Source: Rubripirellula sp963698905 (GTDB taxonomy: Bacteria; Planctomycetota; Planctomycetia; Pirellulales; Pirellulaceae). Taken from it: a stretch of 64,000 bases of DNA. The stretch is taken from assembly GCA_963698905.1 (NCBI GenBank), contig CAVOSP010000008.1, positions 930,001-994,000 of the forward strand. The letters run 5' to 3'. This document shows positions 18,063-26,359 of the stretch, piece by piece. A program made the position numbers and the translations under genes. Under the pieces are notes generated by a model. That model saw nothing but the letters and a program-made list of their open reading frames with translations, was not told where the DNA came from and did no database searches. How positions within the stretch are numbered: position 1 is the stretch's first letter; each line of letters begins with the position of its first letter.

Positions 18063-19812
18063 TTAACTGCCGGTCAAATCCATCTCGCGCCGACCATTGG
18101 AAACCGTGGTCGAGTCGCCGCCACGTCGATCGCCACTGGTTTTGAAGTACACTTCTTCGATCGAAGTCCGTCCGGCCAGCGCCTGTTCCAGTCCGGCGCG
18201 GGGCAGTTCCACCATCCCCGCTTCAATCGCCAGGCGGACCAATTTCGAGTGCGGCACGCCGGCTTCGATTGCCATCGTGATCTCGGGTGTGATCGGCATG
18301 ATTTCAAAGATCGGGATTCGTCCTGAAAATCCGCTGCCCAAGCATTTCTTACAGCCTTCGCCGCGATAGAACTTTTCCGACCTGGGAACCAATCCTTGCG
18401 GATCGAGCGCGTCGAGCAGCTTTTCGTTGGCGGGAACCGCCCGCTTGCAGTTGTCACAAACACAGCGCAACAGACGCTGGGCGACGCTACCCAGCAGCGA
18501 TCCCGCGATCTTGAAGTTGTCCACGCCGAGGTCACTGAGTCGTTGCACGGCACCGACCGCATCGTTGGTATGCAAGGTGCTGATCATCAAGTGACCGGTT
18601 AGCGCCGCCTGGATTGCCGTCGTGGCGGTTTCGGAATCACGAATTTCGCCGACCATGATCACGTCGGGGTCTTGCCGCATGATGAACTTCAAGTGCATTG
18701 GCAAAACCCATTCCGAATTCATTGTCGCTTTGCACCTGATTGATACCGGCAAGTCGGAATTCCACCGGGTCTTCGACAGTCACGATATTACGATCGTCAC
18801 GATTGAGGTACTGCAGGGCGGCATACAGGGTTGTACTTTTGCCGCTGCCTGTCGGGCCGGTGACGACAAACATCCCATGCGGCTTATCGAGGATGTCCAA
18901 CAACGCATGATGATCGCGGCTGGTCAAACCGATGTTCCCTAGTTCGAACGACTTGCCCCCTTCGTCCAGCAGTCGCAGCACCAGCTTTTGACCATCGACG
19001 GTCGGAATTCCACTGACGCGGAAGCCGACTCGCTTGCCGTTGTCAAACACGGTCAGGTGGCCATCTTGGGGACGACGACTTTCGGTCGTGTCCATATCAG
19101 CCATCACCTTGATCCGGCTGATGACCGAGTCTTCGATGTGATTGGGAATCGTCATGACCTGTTGCAACTCACCATCGACACGATAGCGAACGCGCATTTC
19201 CGGCTTCAGCGGTTCCAGATGCACATCGCTCGCGCCGGCGGAAACGGCTCCGGTCAAGATGGCTTGCACCAGCCTGACCACGGGCGCGTCTTCTTGCTCG
19301 GCGATCAAATTGGCTCCCGCGTCATCGATCAGCACGCCCGCGTCACGAAGTTCGGAGAATTTCATGTCGACGATCGTTTGCCGGGCCACCGCGCGATCGT
19401 CATAGACGCGGCTGATCAACGTCTGAATGTCCTCGGCCATCGCCACGGCGGGACAGATGTGATAGCCGGTCATCAATTCGGCTTCGGCGATCGTTTCGAT
19501 GTCGTCGGGCGCGACCATCGCCAAGGTCATGTTGTTATCGGCAATGTCGATCGCGCAGGCTTCGTGAAAATGGGCGAAATCCTCCGGCAACAGCCGGGCA
19601 ATCTGCGGGTTGACGTTGGCGGGGTCGATGTCGACATAGGGCACTTCGAACTGAACCGCCAGCGCATGCCCCAGCTCGGCGGTTGACAGCAGTTGCTTTT
19701 GCACCAGCCAATCGCCCAACATGATGTCGCGGGGCTTGCTGCAGAACGCCGATTCCAATTCATCCGCAGTCAGCACGCCTTCTTCAATCAGAATATCTCC
19801 GAGACGTCGCAT
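18063..19812 (-). CDS. GspE/PilB-type assembly ATPase, frame broken once
   Basis: About 582 residues with one extra base near 18691. The first frame carries the MshE-type N-terminal domain (MRRLGDILIEEGVL, residues 1-150), the N2 domain and Walker A GPTGSGKSTT, plus the Asp box EDPVE. The frame breaks at FANAL; removal of one A on the plus strand restores the usual FANALKFIMRQDPDVIMVGEIRD. The second frame holds Walker B, the His box HTNDA and the zinc motif CxxC...CKKC, which mark GspE/PilB rather than the Tad-type TadA/CpaF. All motifs remain, so the gene is probably functional and the break an error. Confidence 0.88.
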
Positions 19813-19837
19813 GGTTTTGTCCTTTTTGTGGTCGTTC

Positions 19838-20239
19838 TCAGTTTCCAGCGACTGTTGATCGCGTTGCCAGGATCGCCTCGATCTTGTCTTCCATTACCGT
19901 GGGGTCGAACGGAGTGATCAAGTAATCGTTTGCTCCGGCATGAAACGCTCGTTCAACCGTTTCCAGACTCGGATCGAGCGAGAAGACGATCACCGGCAGT
20001 TGATCCGCCGAATGAGCGCTGCGGATCTGGGCGATCCATTCGATCCCGTCTCCGTCGGTCAGTTTGGTATCAACGATGACCAGGTTCGGCGGTGACTGCT
20101 GGATGACCATGGATGCCTCGCCGACGGTGCCGACCAGTTGAATCTGGTAACCCAACAACTCCAGGCGAAATTGGGTCAGCTCGGCGAGCACCTTTTCCGA
20201 TTGCACTAGCAATATTCTGAATGCGGATGAATGAAACAC
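19838..20239 (-). CDS. Single-domain response regulator
   Basis: A 133-residue receiver domain. The phosphorylatable aspartate is in VIVDTKLTDGDG (near residue 57) and the conserved lysine position near residue 109 is replaced: the segment reads DYLITPFDP where KPF is usual. The domain therefore may not respond normally to phosphorylation. The start is GTG 20239. It is 26 bases upstream of gspE and divergent from the Flp locus. No output domain is fused. Confidence 0.8.
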   Translation of the reverse strand: MFHSSAFRILLVQSEKVLAELTQFRLELLGYQIQLVGTVGEASMVIQQSPPNLVIVDTKLTDGDGIEWIAQIRSAHSADQLPVIVFSLDPSLETVERAFHAGANDYLITPFDPTVMEDKIEAILATRSTVAGN

Positions 20240-20614
20240 GTGATGAATTCCTGTCGGTCAGCCAGCGCAGTCGATGGCGTACGAGTCAATGATTGATGCG
20301 GGCAAAGTTGTTCGGAATGATCTGGCAAGCGGAGCTACCACACCGATCGAATCTACGTCACAGCAACGCATGTTGCCGAAAATCAACGGCAGCTTGTGCG
20401 CTGGATCCTGGCTCCCTGGGGCATATCCGCGGCTCAATCACTACAACCCGATCAAGCGGTCAAGCAACACAGTTGGCAGAGATTCCTTGACCCGAGTTTT
20501 TTGACTAACGAGAAATCTGACATAGGTTTCAGTAGAAGTGGGCGGGTCGGTGTTCGATCCGCTGCCGGCTTGGATCAAATCGCTTACGCGATGAGAGCCT
20601 GGTCGGTCAGCCTT
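20240..20614. promoter_or_regulatory. Divergent regulatory region between the GspE and Flp units
   Basis: No gene is supported here. Promoters for both units should lie in this region. For the plus strand, TTGACT at 20501-20506 followed 16 bases later by TAGGTT is a weak sigma-70-like candidate, about 90 bases before the riboswitch. The remainder shows no convincing motif. Confidence 0.3.
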
Positions 20615-20736
20615 GCTTCCAAGACAAAGGCAAACCGTCTGAGAAGACGGGACGCAAAGCCACGGATCCGTGAGTGATGCTGATGCACATTCGTGCGTTG
20701 GCAGTAGCTTCAGGATCGCCGAGCTGCCAGGGAAAC
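20615..20736 (+). promoter_or_regulatory. Cyclic di-GMP-I riboswitch (GEMM-I)
   Basis: The diagnostic core is present in order: GGCAAACC at 20629-20636, a perfect four-base hairpin GTCT/AGAC closed by a GAGA (GNRA) tetraloop, then GGGACGCAAAGCC at 20649-20661. A closing stem TTCC (20617-20620) with GGAA (20731-20734) brackets the element. The GGCAG/CTGCC pairing at 20700-20704 and 20724-20728 provides the third helix. Aligned to the Vibrio Vc2 RNA, the ligand-contacting G20 is kept, which predicts cyclic di-GMP rather than cGAMP. It lies in the leader of the flp pilin gene, so it likely controls pilus expression by the second messenger. Confidence 0.85.
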
Positions 20737-20815
20737 TCGGATCGCTTTCGAGCGAGCAGAGGAGCCAAGGTGCGTCTGACGAAAGTCGAAGACGAGGCTG
20801 CGAATTTTACTGGTT

Positions 20816-20839
20816 CGGTTCATTTTGAACCGGCCTTTT
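20816..20839 (+). terminator. Possible expression-platform terminator of the riboswitch
   Basis: Hairpin CGGTTC (20816-20821) with GAACCG (20827-20832), loop ATTTT, followed by GCCTTTT. It lies 80 bases after the aptamer and 45 before the pilin start. The U-run is short, so termination is a guess; it could also act by masking translation signals. Confidence 0.4.
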
Positions 20840-20883
20840 CGTTGTCGCGTGTTTTCACGCACCTCACTCGCGAGTAGAGAGAC

Positions 20884-21062
20884 ATGAAGAATATCAAAGA
20901 AAGCATTGTTAACTTCATTGAAAGAAGAAGACGGCCCAACCGCTGTCGAGTATGCCGTCATGCTGGCACTGATCGCAGTTGCTTGTTTGACCGCTGTTGG
21001 TGGCGTCGGTAGCTGCTGCCAAAGGCAAGTTCGAAGAAGTTGGAACTGCAATCTCCAACTAA
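20884..21062 (+). CDS. Flp/Fap-type pilin, two apparent frame breaks
   Basis: A short pilin hidden by two one-base shifts. From ATG 20884 the frame reads MKNIKESIVNFI; removing one G near 20920 continues as KEEDGPTAVEYAVMLALIAVACLTAVGGVG, and one more base near 21010 gives AAAKGKFEEVGTAISN then TAA 21060-21062. The result is about 58 residues, the normal Flp size, with the processing site before the glutamate/tyrosine segment TAVEYA and one hydrophobic helix. Flp pilins are the main subunit of Tad pili used for adhesion. The c-di-GMP riboswitch lies directly upstream and CpaA follows, so the identification is firm despite the breaks. Confidence 0.82.
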
Positions 21063-21110
21063 TTGATCGCCGCTCTAGTTGGGCGGCATCAACCTATTCT
21101 CGACGCTGTT

Positions 21111-21140
21111 CGGTGCGGGCCTGCTAACAGGTCCGCACCG
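21111..21140 (+). terminator. Strong hairpin after the flp gene
   Basis: CGGTGCGG pairs with CCGCACCG and CCTG with CAGG around the loop CTAA, with one G/T mismatch; thirteen pairs at most. An ATTTTT follows 11 bases downstream. This could terminate most transcripts after flp, giving excess pilin over the assembly proteins, or protect the 3' end of the flp message. Confidence 0.6.
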
Positions 21141-21239
21141 TCGCGCCGGGATTTTTGCTGTCTGCAATCGCGCGACAAGCAACACAACCACCGACGCTAA
21201 GGCGTCCGACGCCCGCCAACGCCGCGGGAGAGCAAGCTG

Positions 21240-21350
21240 ATGAATTATCCACTCCTACCTGTCGACGCCGCTGCCTATGCCTGGCAGGTCTCTTGCTGCC
21301 TCGCAACGCTGCTGTTTGCGATGTTCAGCTGGATGATCGGACCTCGCTAA
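21240..21350 (+). CDS. Possible 36-residue membrane peptide
   Basis: ATG 21240 follows GCGGGAGAG, a good ribosome-binding site at normal spacing. The peptide has a polar start (MNYPLLPVDAAAYAW) and a hydrophobic helix (CCLATLLFAMFSWMIG), ending in PR before TAA. It lies between flp and cpaA and has no family I recognise. It may be a small accessory membrane protein, or a leader peptide for cpaA. Supported only by the start signal and composition. Confidence 0.4.
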   Translation: MNYPLLPVDAAAYAWQVSCCLATLLFAMFSWMIGPR

Positions 21351-21409
21351 TCCAGCCAGACCAGAACCGCACATCAACGAACAAATACAAACACACGGGG
21401 AAAAGACAC

Positions 21410-21967
21410 ATGGCCACGCTGTTAAACTCGATTGCTGAAAACTGGACCGTATGGTTCGTCACCGTCGTGCTGATCATTGCGGCAGTGATTGATGGCAAGA
21501 TTTTGAAGGTACCTAATTGGCTGACCTTCCCGTTCATCGTCTGCGGCTGGATGCACTGGACGATCGAATCGGGGATCCACGGATTTCTCTGGAGCCTATG
21601 GGGAACTTTCGTCGGCATGATGCTGCTGTTGGTGCTTCGCAATATGGGCGGCATGGGAGCCGGCGACGTGAAACTGCTCGCTGGTGTCGGCGCCTGGCTG
21701 GGTGCGATCATCACTTTGAAAGCATTCGCGGCAACCTGCATCGTCGGCGGCATCATGGCGCTATGGATGATTTGGCGCAGCGGTCGCTGGGAAAAACACT
21801 ACGCCATGGCGCACCAGATCATTCACGAGTGGAAAACCATTCGCAAGCCCAGCGAATTGGCTGCGATTGCCCGAGAACGCAAGCCGAACATGTATTTGCT
21901 GCCTTACGGAATTCCGATGGCAATCGGCTCGATCGCCTACTTCGGGTTCGCCGGAATGCTGGTCTGA
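21410..21967 (+). CDS. cpaA: Prepilin peptidase, A24 family (CpaA/TadV)
   Basis: A 185-residue aspartic peptidase of the membrane. The first catalytic aspartate lies in AAVIDGKILKVPNWLT (the usual DxxxxxxPN pattern), the second in GGMGAGDVKLLAGVGAWLG (GxGD). Six hydrophobic segments are seen. It lacks the N-terminal methylase domain, as Tad-type enzymes do. The ATG at 21410 has GGGGAAAAG upstream; longer in-frame starts are not supported. It cleaves the Flp leader, and could also process the pseudopilin of the divergent operon. Confidence 0.9.
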   Translation: MATLLNSIAENWTVWFVTVVLIIAAVIDGKILKVPNWLTFPFIVCGWMHWTIESGIHGFLWSLWGTFVGMMLLLVLRNMGGMGAGDVKLLAGVGAWLGAIITLKAFAATCIVGGIMALWMIWRSGRWEKHYAMAHQIIHEWKTIRKPSELAAIARERKPNMYLLPYGIPMAIGSIAYFGFAGMLV

Positions 21968-22207
21968 TCGAGATCCGAACCCGGAACCCAAAGTTCGATT
22001 CAGGTCTGATAAGACGTAACGATTGCACAACCGAGTGAAATACCGCTGAGCTTGCGCGATCGCAGCGGTCTTAACTGCCCGATCATGAGGGTTGCAGCAA
22101 TCCAATCTGCTGCACCGAAAAGACATCTTGAGTCGACCGGGTGCGCAGAGGCGGCCCACCGTCGTCAACCACTCATCACCATCGTTCAGCCAGGCGACGA
22201 ATTAGCC

Positions 22208-23271
22208 ATGCGAAGCAAATCACTTTACCTGTTAGTGGCCTGTATCTGCGGATCAATCGCTGCCGTCTTTGCCAGCCAGTGGCTGAATGCTCAGGCCGGT
22301 GCCGGTCAAGGCAGCACGGCCGAGATCTTTGTTGCCGCGGTCGATCTGAACGTCGGTGACGCGATCACACCGGAACGAATTCGCCTGGAGCAGTGGCCGA
22401 CTGACAAGGTGCCCGAAGGAGCCTCCGGCGATCTGAAGAATCTGGAAGACAAATACGCCAAGCAACGTGTTTACGCCGGCGAACCAATCGTGCCCGTCAA
22501 ATTGATGGACGAGAACTGGGAGGCCGTACCGAAAGGCTTCCAAACGGTGGGTCTCTCGGCAGCCGGCATCAACATCGCACGAGTGATTCAACCTGGCGAT
22601 CGCGTGGATGTGACCGCCTATTTCACCAAGAGTGACTTGATCCCGCGGAACATCGTCAAGCAGGTTTTGATGGGTGTTCGCGTTTACTCGCTTGATGGCG
22701 ACACCGAACGACGCGCTGGCGAAGACCGCCCCAAGACCGTACGCAGCATTGAGTTGATGATTCACAAAAATGACATGGAAGCATGGACTTGGGCCAATGA
22801 ACTCGGCAAGATCCGACTTAGTCTCGGCAGTGACTCCGATTACAGCGCCGCGGACGGGTCAAATGAAGCTGGTCGCGAATTCCTGGCCTGGCTTGAACAA
22901 CAGCGCAAGCGCCAGGAGCAGAGCGACACCAAACTGATTTCGGATTCCAAAGCCAAAGAGCCTGTCGTGAAAGAGCGACAAAAAGAAGAGGGCTTTGTGA
23001 TGTTCAAAATGGTCGAAGGCAAAATGCTGAAGTATTTGATCGTTCCCGGCGAACTGCCTCGACTGCTGGGCGAAGTTGGTGGCGAAACCAACTCGCCGGA
23101 AGAACTCGGCGAAGAACGCGACTATGAAGTCAACGCCGACGGCCAGGAAGGGGACCACAGTCATTTGAACGGCAAAGACAGCCCCTTCTATCAGCCGCCG
23201 GTCGATAGCGGACCCGACTACTTAAAGAATCAACCACCAACCGCGACATTTTTGGTGCCCATCACGTTTGA
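22208..23271 (+). CDS. cpaB: Flp pilus assembly protein CpaB/RcpC, 3' end uncertain
   Basis: An exported protein with an N-terminal membrane anchor (MRSKSLYLLVACICGSIAAVF) and an SAF domain: FVAAVDLNVGDAITPERI, then RVYAGEPIVPVKLM and RVIQPGDRVDVTAYF. CpaB is a periplasmic partner of the secretin. As read, the frame stays open past 23271, through the cpaC start, to a stop at 23512, which is unnatural. If the T run at 23249-23253 has six T in truth, the frame ends at TGA 23269-23271; I give that end as the most likely. The start ATG 22208 is preferred over upstream in-frame codons because it begins the anchor. Confidence 0.78.
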
Positions 23272-23398
23272 GCACTCTGTATCGTTTTGTCAACCGTTAC
23301 CCGTCATTGACCTACTTTCTCGATCAACAGCAGACCTGCCTCGATCGACACAGAATTTTCGGATGGATTCGAAATTGGTCCTGCAAGGAAGCATTGCA

Positions 23399-24976
23399 AT
23401 GGAATTGACCCGATTGACGGCAAGGATTGCCGCCGGACTTATGATCGCCACCGCTGGAATGGTGATTGGCTCGTCAAGTGCGAAAGCACAGTCTGGCCCG
23501 ACTCCGTCTTGACTTCCAGTGACTCAACGGTCAATCACAATATCTCGCAGACGGTCGAACGTCTCGAGATGTTGGTCAAGAGCAGCCGTATTCTGACCTT
23601 GGAAGATCGAATCCCAAGATTTCAAGTCCACAACGAAGAAATCGTTGGCGCAACCCCGGTTTCACAAAACCAGATTCAGATCTTCGCCAAGACTCCCGGC
23701 ACCACGCAGTTGAATCTGTGGGACACCAACGACAAATTGTATACCGTGGATGTGACCGTCATCGGCGACGCTCGGGAAGTCGAAGGCATCCTCAGCGCGC
23801 AATTGCCATTGGCCTCGTTGAAAGTCATGCCGATCAACGATGCCTGCATCGTATCGGGGACCGTGACCAGCGTTGATGATGTGGATCGTGCCGTGGCGAT
23901 CGTCGAACAGTACTATCCGACTGTGGTCAACAACATCCAAGTCGTCGGCGTGCAGCAAGTGTTGTTGCACACTCGAATCATGGAAGTTTCGCGGACGAAA
24001 TTGCGGGAATTGGGAGTCGACTGGGGGACAGCCAACGAAGACAGCTTCTTCGTTCAGCGCTCCTGGAAACTTGATTCGATCGGTCAACGAAGCGGATTTC
24101 GAAGGCTTCCTGCAAGGTACCTCCGAAGGCGCACTCTCGGGAACCAACCGGATTGGAATCAACGGCACCAACTTCGTCGCCCTGATCGCCGCTTTACGAC
24201 AACAACAACTGATCAAATCGCTGGCCGAACCGACGGTGGTCGCCACGCATGGGCGTCCCGCTCGCTTCAATGTCGGGGGCAAAGTTCCCTACATCGTGCC
24301 GTCCGGCAATGGAGCTGTCTCAATTCAGTACGAGGAATATGGTACCTCGGTTGATTTTTTGCCGTTCATTACCGGCCCGGGTCGAATCCGCTTGGAAGTT
24401 CGACCCGAGGTCAGCGAGCCAGATCCGGTTCGCGGGATCAGTTCGGACGGGATCAACGTGACTGCATTTACGAATCGGTACGTCGAAACGGCCGTCGAAT
24501 TGCAAGCCGGTCAAACATTTGCGATCGCTGGGCTGTTGCAAAGTCGCACCGAGGCGGTCACGCGAGCAACGCCATTCTTCGGAGAACTGCCCTATCTCGG
24601 AGTCATGTTCCGTCGCGTCCGCGAGGAGAAGAATGACATTGAATTGCTGATTACCGTCACACCGGAATTGGTTGAGGCGATGGATCCGCATCAGGTTCCG
24701 CCAGGAGGCCCGGGCTTGAATTCCATGTCACCCAACGACAAAGAGCTGTACTTCAAGGGACATATCGAAGTCCCCAATCTGCTCGGCCAGGACGGTGATT
24801 GCGGCGATTGCGTGGACGGTTACAGCACCGGCAACACAATTGGTGGTCCTGTCAACCAACGACCGATTGTCGGTGAAATCATCGAAGTCCCGGGGATTCC
24901 GCCCCATGCAGTCGTACCGACCCAGCAAGGCGTGATCGTCGGTGAAGGCATCTCGATCTCGGCTCCCACTGAGTAA
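23399..24976 (+). CDS. cpaC: Flp pilus secretin CpaC, two apparent frame breaks
   Basis: About 525 residues over three frames. AAGGAA (23385-23390) precedes ATG 23399 and a signal peptide (MELTRLTARIAAGLMIATAG ... AKAQS). A base is missing near 23500-23510; the next frame carries the CpaC-type domain (VHNEEIVGATPVSQNQ, QLNLWDTNDKLYTVDV, VSGTVTSVDDVDRAV). An extra base near 24060 leads into the secretin domain (LIAALRQQQLIKSLAEPT, FAIAGLLQ, FGELPYLGVMF, ELLITVTPELVE). The three frames together give a complete planctomycete CpaC, and the net length is a multiple of three. It forms the outer-membrane channel of the Tad pilus. Confidence 0.87.
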
Positions 24977-25044
24977 CCGCAAGACGTTGTTTCGTGATCC
25001 TCAGGCAAAGTTTCCACCATCATATCGACAGAACGTGATTTGTA

Positions 25045-26262
25045 ATGAGCAACGTACTTAGAATCGCACTCGTCGATCCGAACGACGGATCTCGCGAGGC
25101 CCTCAAGGCCATGCTGCTGGGTATGGATACGATCTGGCTGGAAGCCGATTGTTCCCGTTATGAATTCTATCCCGATGTGATCGAACAGACCGCACCGGAC
25201 GTCGGAATCGTATCATTGGATTCCGATACCGAACAAGCGGTGAACTTGATTGAGCGTCTGGCTAAAGAGGCGCCCGAGACCGCGATTCTGGCCGCCAGCG
25301 AAAGCACCGATGGTCATCTGATTCTGCAAGCGATTCGCGCGGGGGCTCGAGAATTTTTGACGCTGCCGATGTCGGGAGATGACCTTTCCGATGCACTCCG
25401 TCGGGTCAGCAAACAGAAGTTTGGTTCGGCTGAAAGTGGGGGGCGGACGTGCGAAGTGATCGCTGTTGCGGGCGCGACCGGCGGCGTCGGAACCACCAGT
25501 ACGGCGGTGAATCTGGGCTGTGTTTTTGCCGAAAATCCGCACAACAGCGTCGCCTTGGTTGACCTTGACCTGGCACTGGGCGATGCCGATGTCTTCTTGG
25601 ACTCGATTCCCGATTACACGTTGGCGGATGTCGTGCACAACGTCTCGCGACTCGACATCCAGTTGCTTAAACGGTCATTGACCAAGCACAGCAGTGGATT
25701 GTACTTGTTGCCGCGGCCTGTCGAACTACGCGATACTCTGAGCATCACCGAAGACAGCATCCGCAAGGTACTCGGGTTGCTGAAAGCATCCTTCACACAC
25801 CTGATCATCGATCTGTCCAAAGCCTACACCGCAACCGACATGGCGGCGATCGATAACGCATCAAGAGTCTTGCTGGTCACGCAGCTCGACCTGCCTTGCC
25901 TGCGAAACGTGGTCCGTTTGATCATGAGTTTCGAGGAGGTCGAGGGCCTGTCGGACAAAGTCGAAATCGTGGTCAATCGCGCCGGCCTCGATTCGGGTCA
26001 GATCAGTTTGAAGAAGGCCAAGGAAACCCTGGGGCGAGAGGTCTTTGCGCTGCTGCCCAACGACTATCGCACGATGGTCGAAGTTCGCAACAATGGAGTG
26101 CCGCTCATTTCACAAGCTCCCAAGGCGGCGATTACGCAGGCGCTGCGGGATCTTGCCGAACGTCTCAGTGGCGACCAAGTCGCGCCCCTTGAAAAGGGCG
26201 AGGCAACAGAATCGGCGAGCGAAAGCAAATGGAAAAAGTTCTGGCCCGGCGCCAAAGCTTAA
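25045..26262 (+). CDS. cpaE: CpaE/TadZ-like pilus localisation ATPase
   Basis: A 405-residue protein: an N-terminal receiver-like domain (residues 1-125, VDPNDGSREALKAML and AREFLTLPM) and a MinD/ParA-type P-loop domain from about 138. The Walker A region reads GATGGVGTTSTAVNLG (from residue 143): the lysine normally following the second GxG is a threonine, as is typical of atypical TadZ/CpaE proteins. DLDLALGDAD and LIIDLSKAYT follow. The receiver-like part lacks a clear phosphorylation triad. TadZ proteins place the Tad machine at a pole. It is the last plus-strand gene of the cluster. Confidence 0.87.
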   Translation: MSNVLRIALVDPNDGSREALKAMLLGMDTIWLEADCSRYEFYPDVIEQTAPDVGIVSLDSDTEQAVNLIERLAKEAPETAILAASESTDGHLILQAIRAGAREFLTLPMSGDDLSDALRRVSKQKFGSAESGGRTCEVIAVAGATGGVGTTSTAVNLGCVFAENPHNSVALVDLDLALGDADVFLDSIPDYTLADVVHNVSRLDIQLLKRSLTKHSSGLYLLPRPVELRDTLSITEDSIRKVLGLLKASFTHLIIDLSKAYTATDMAAIDNASRVLLVTQLDLPCLRNVVRLIMSFEEVEGLSDKVEIVVNRAGLDSGQISLKKAKETLGREVFALLPNDYRTMVEVRNNGVPLISQAPKAAITQALRDLAERLSGDQVAPLEKGEATESASESKWKKFWPGAKA

Positions 26263-26359
26263 TTCGGCTAAGCCGCCTTTCAAGGACGCTCAAAATCGGC
26301 ATCGCTTCGCAACACTGCAGTCCGCTTCCGCCTGGCGGCCCAATTGACTCCGCAGCTGC

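Noticed and set aside
18681..18700. Programmed frameshift in the GspE gene
   Set aside because: No slippery heptamer or downstream structure is visible, the site is a two-A run, and many other genes in the window have similar breaks.
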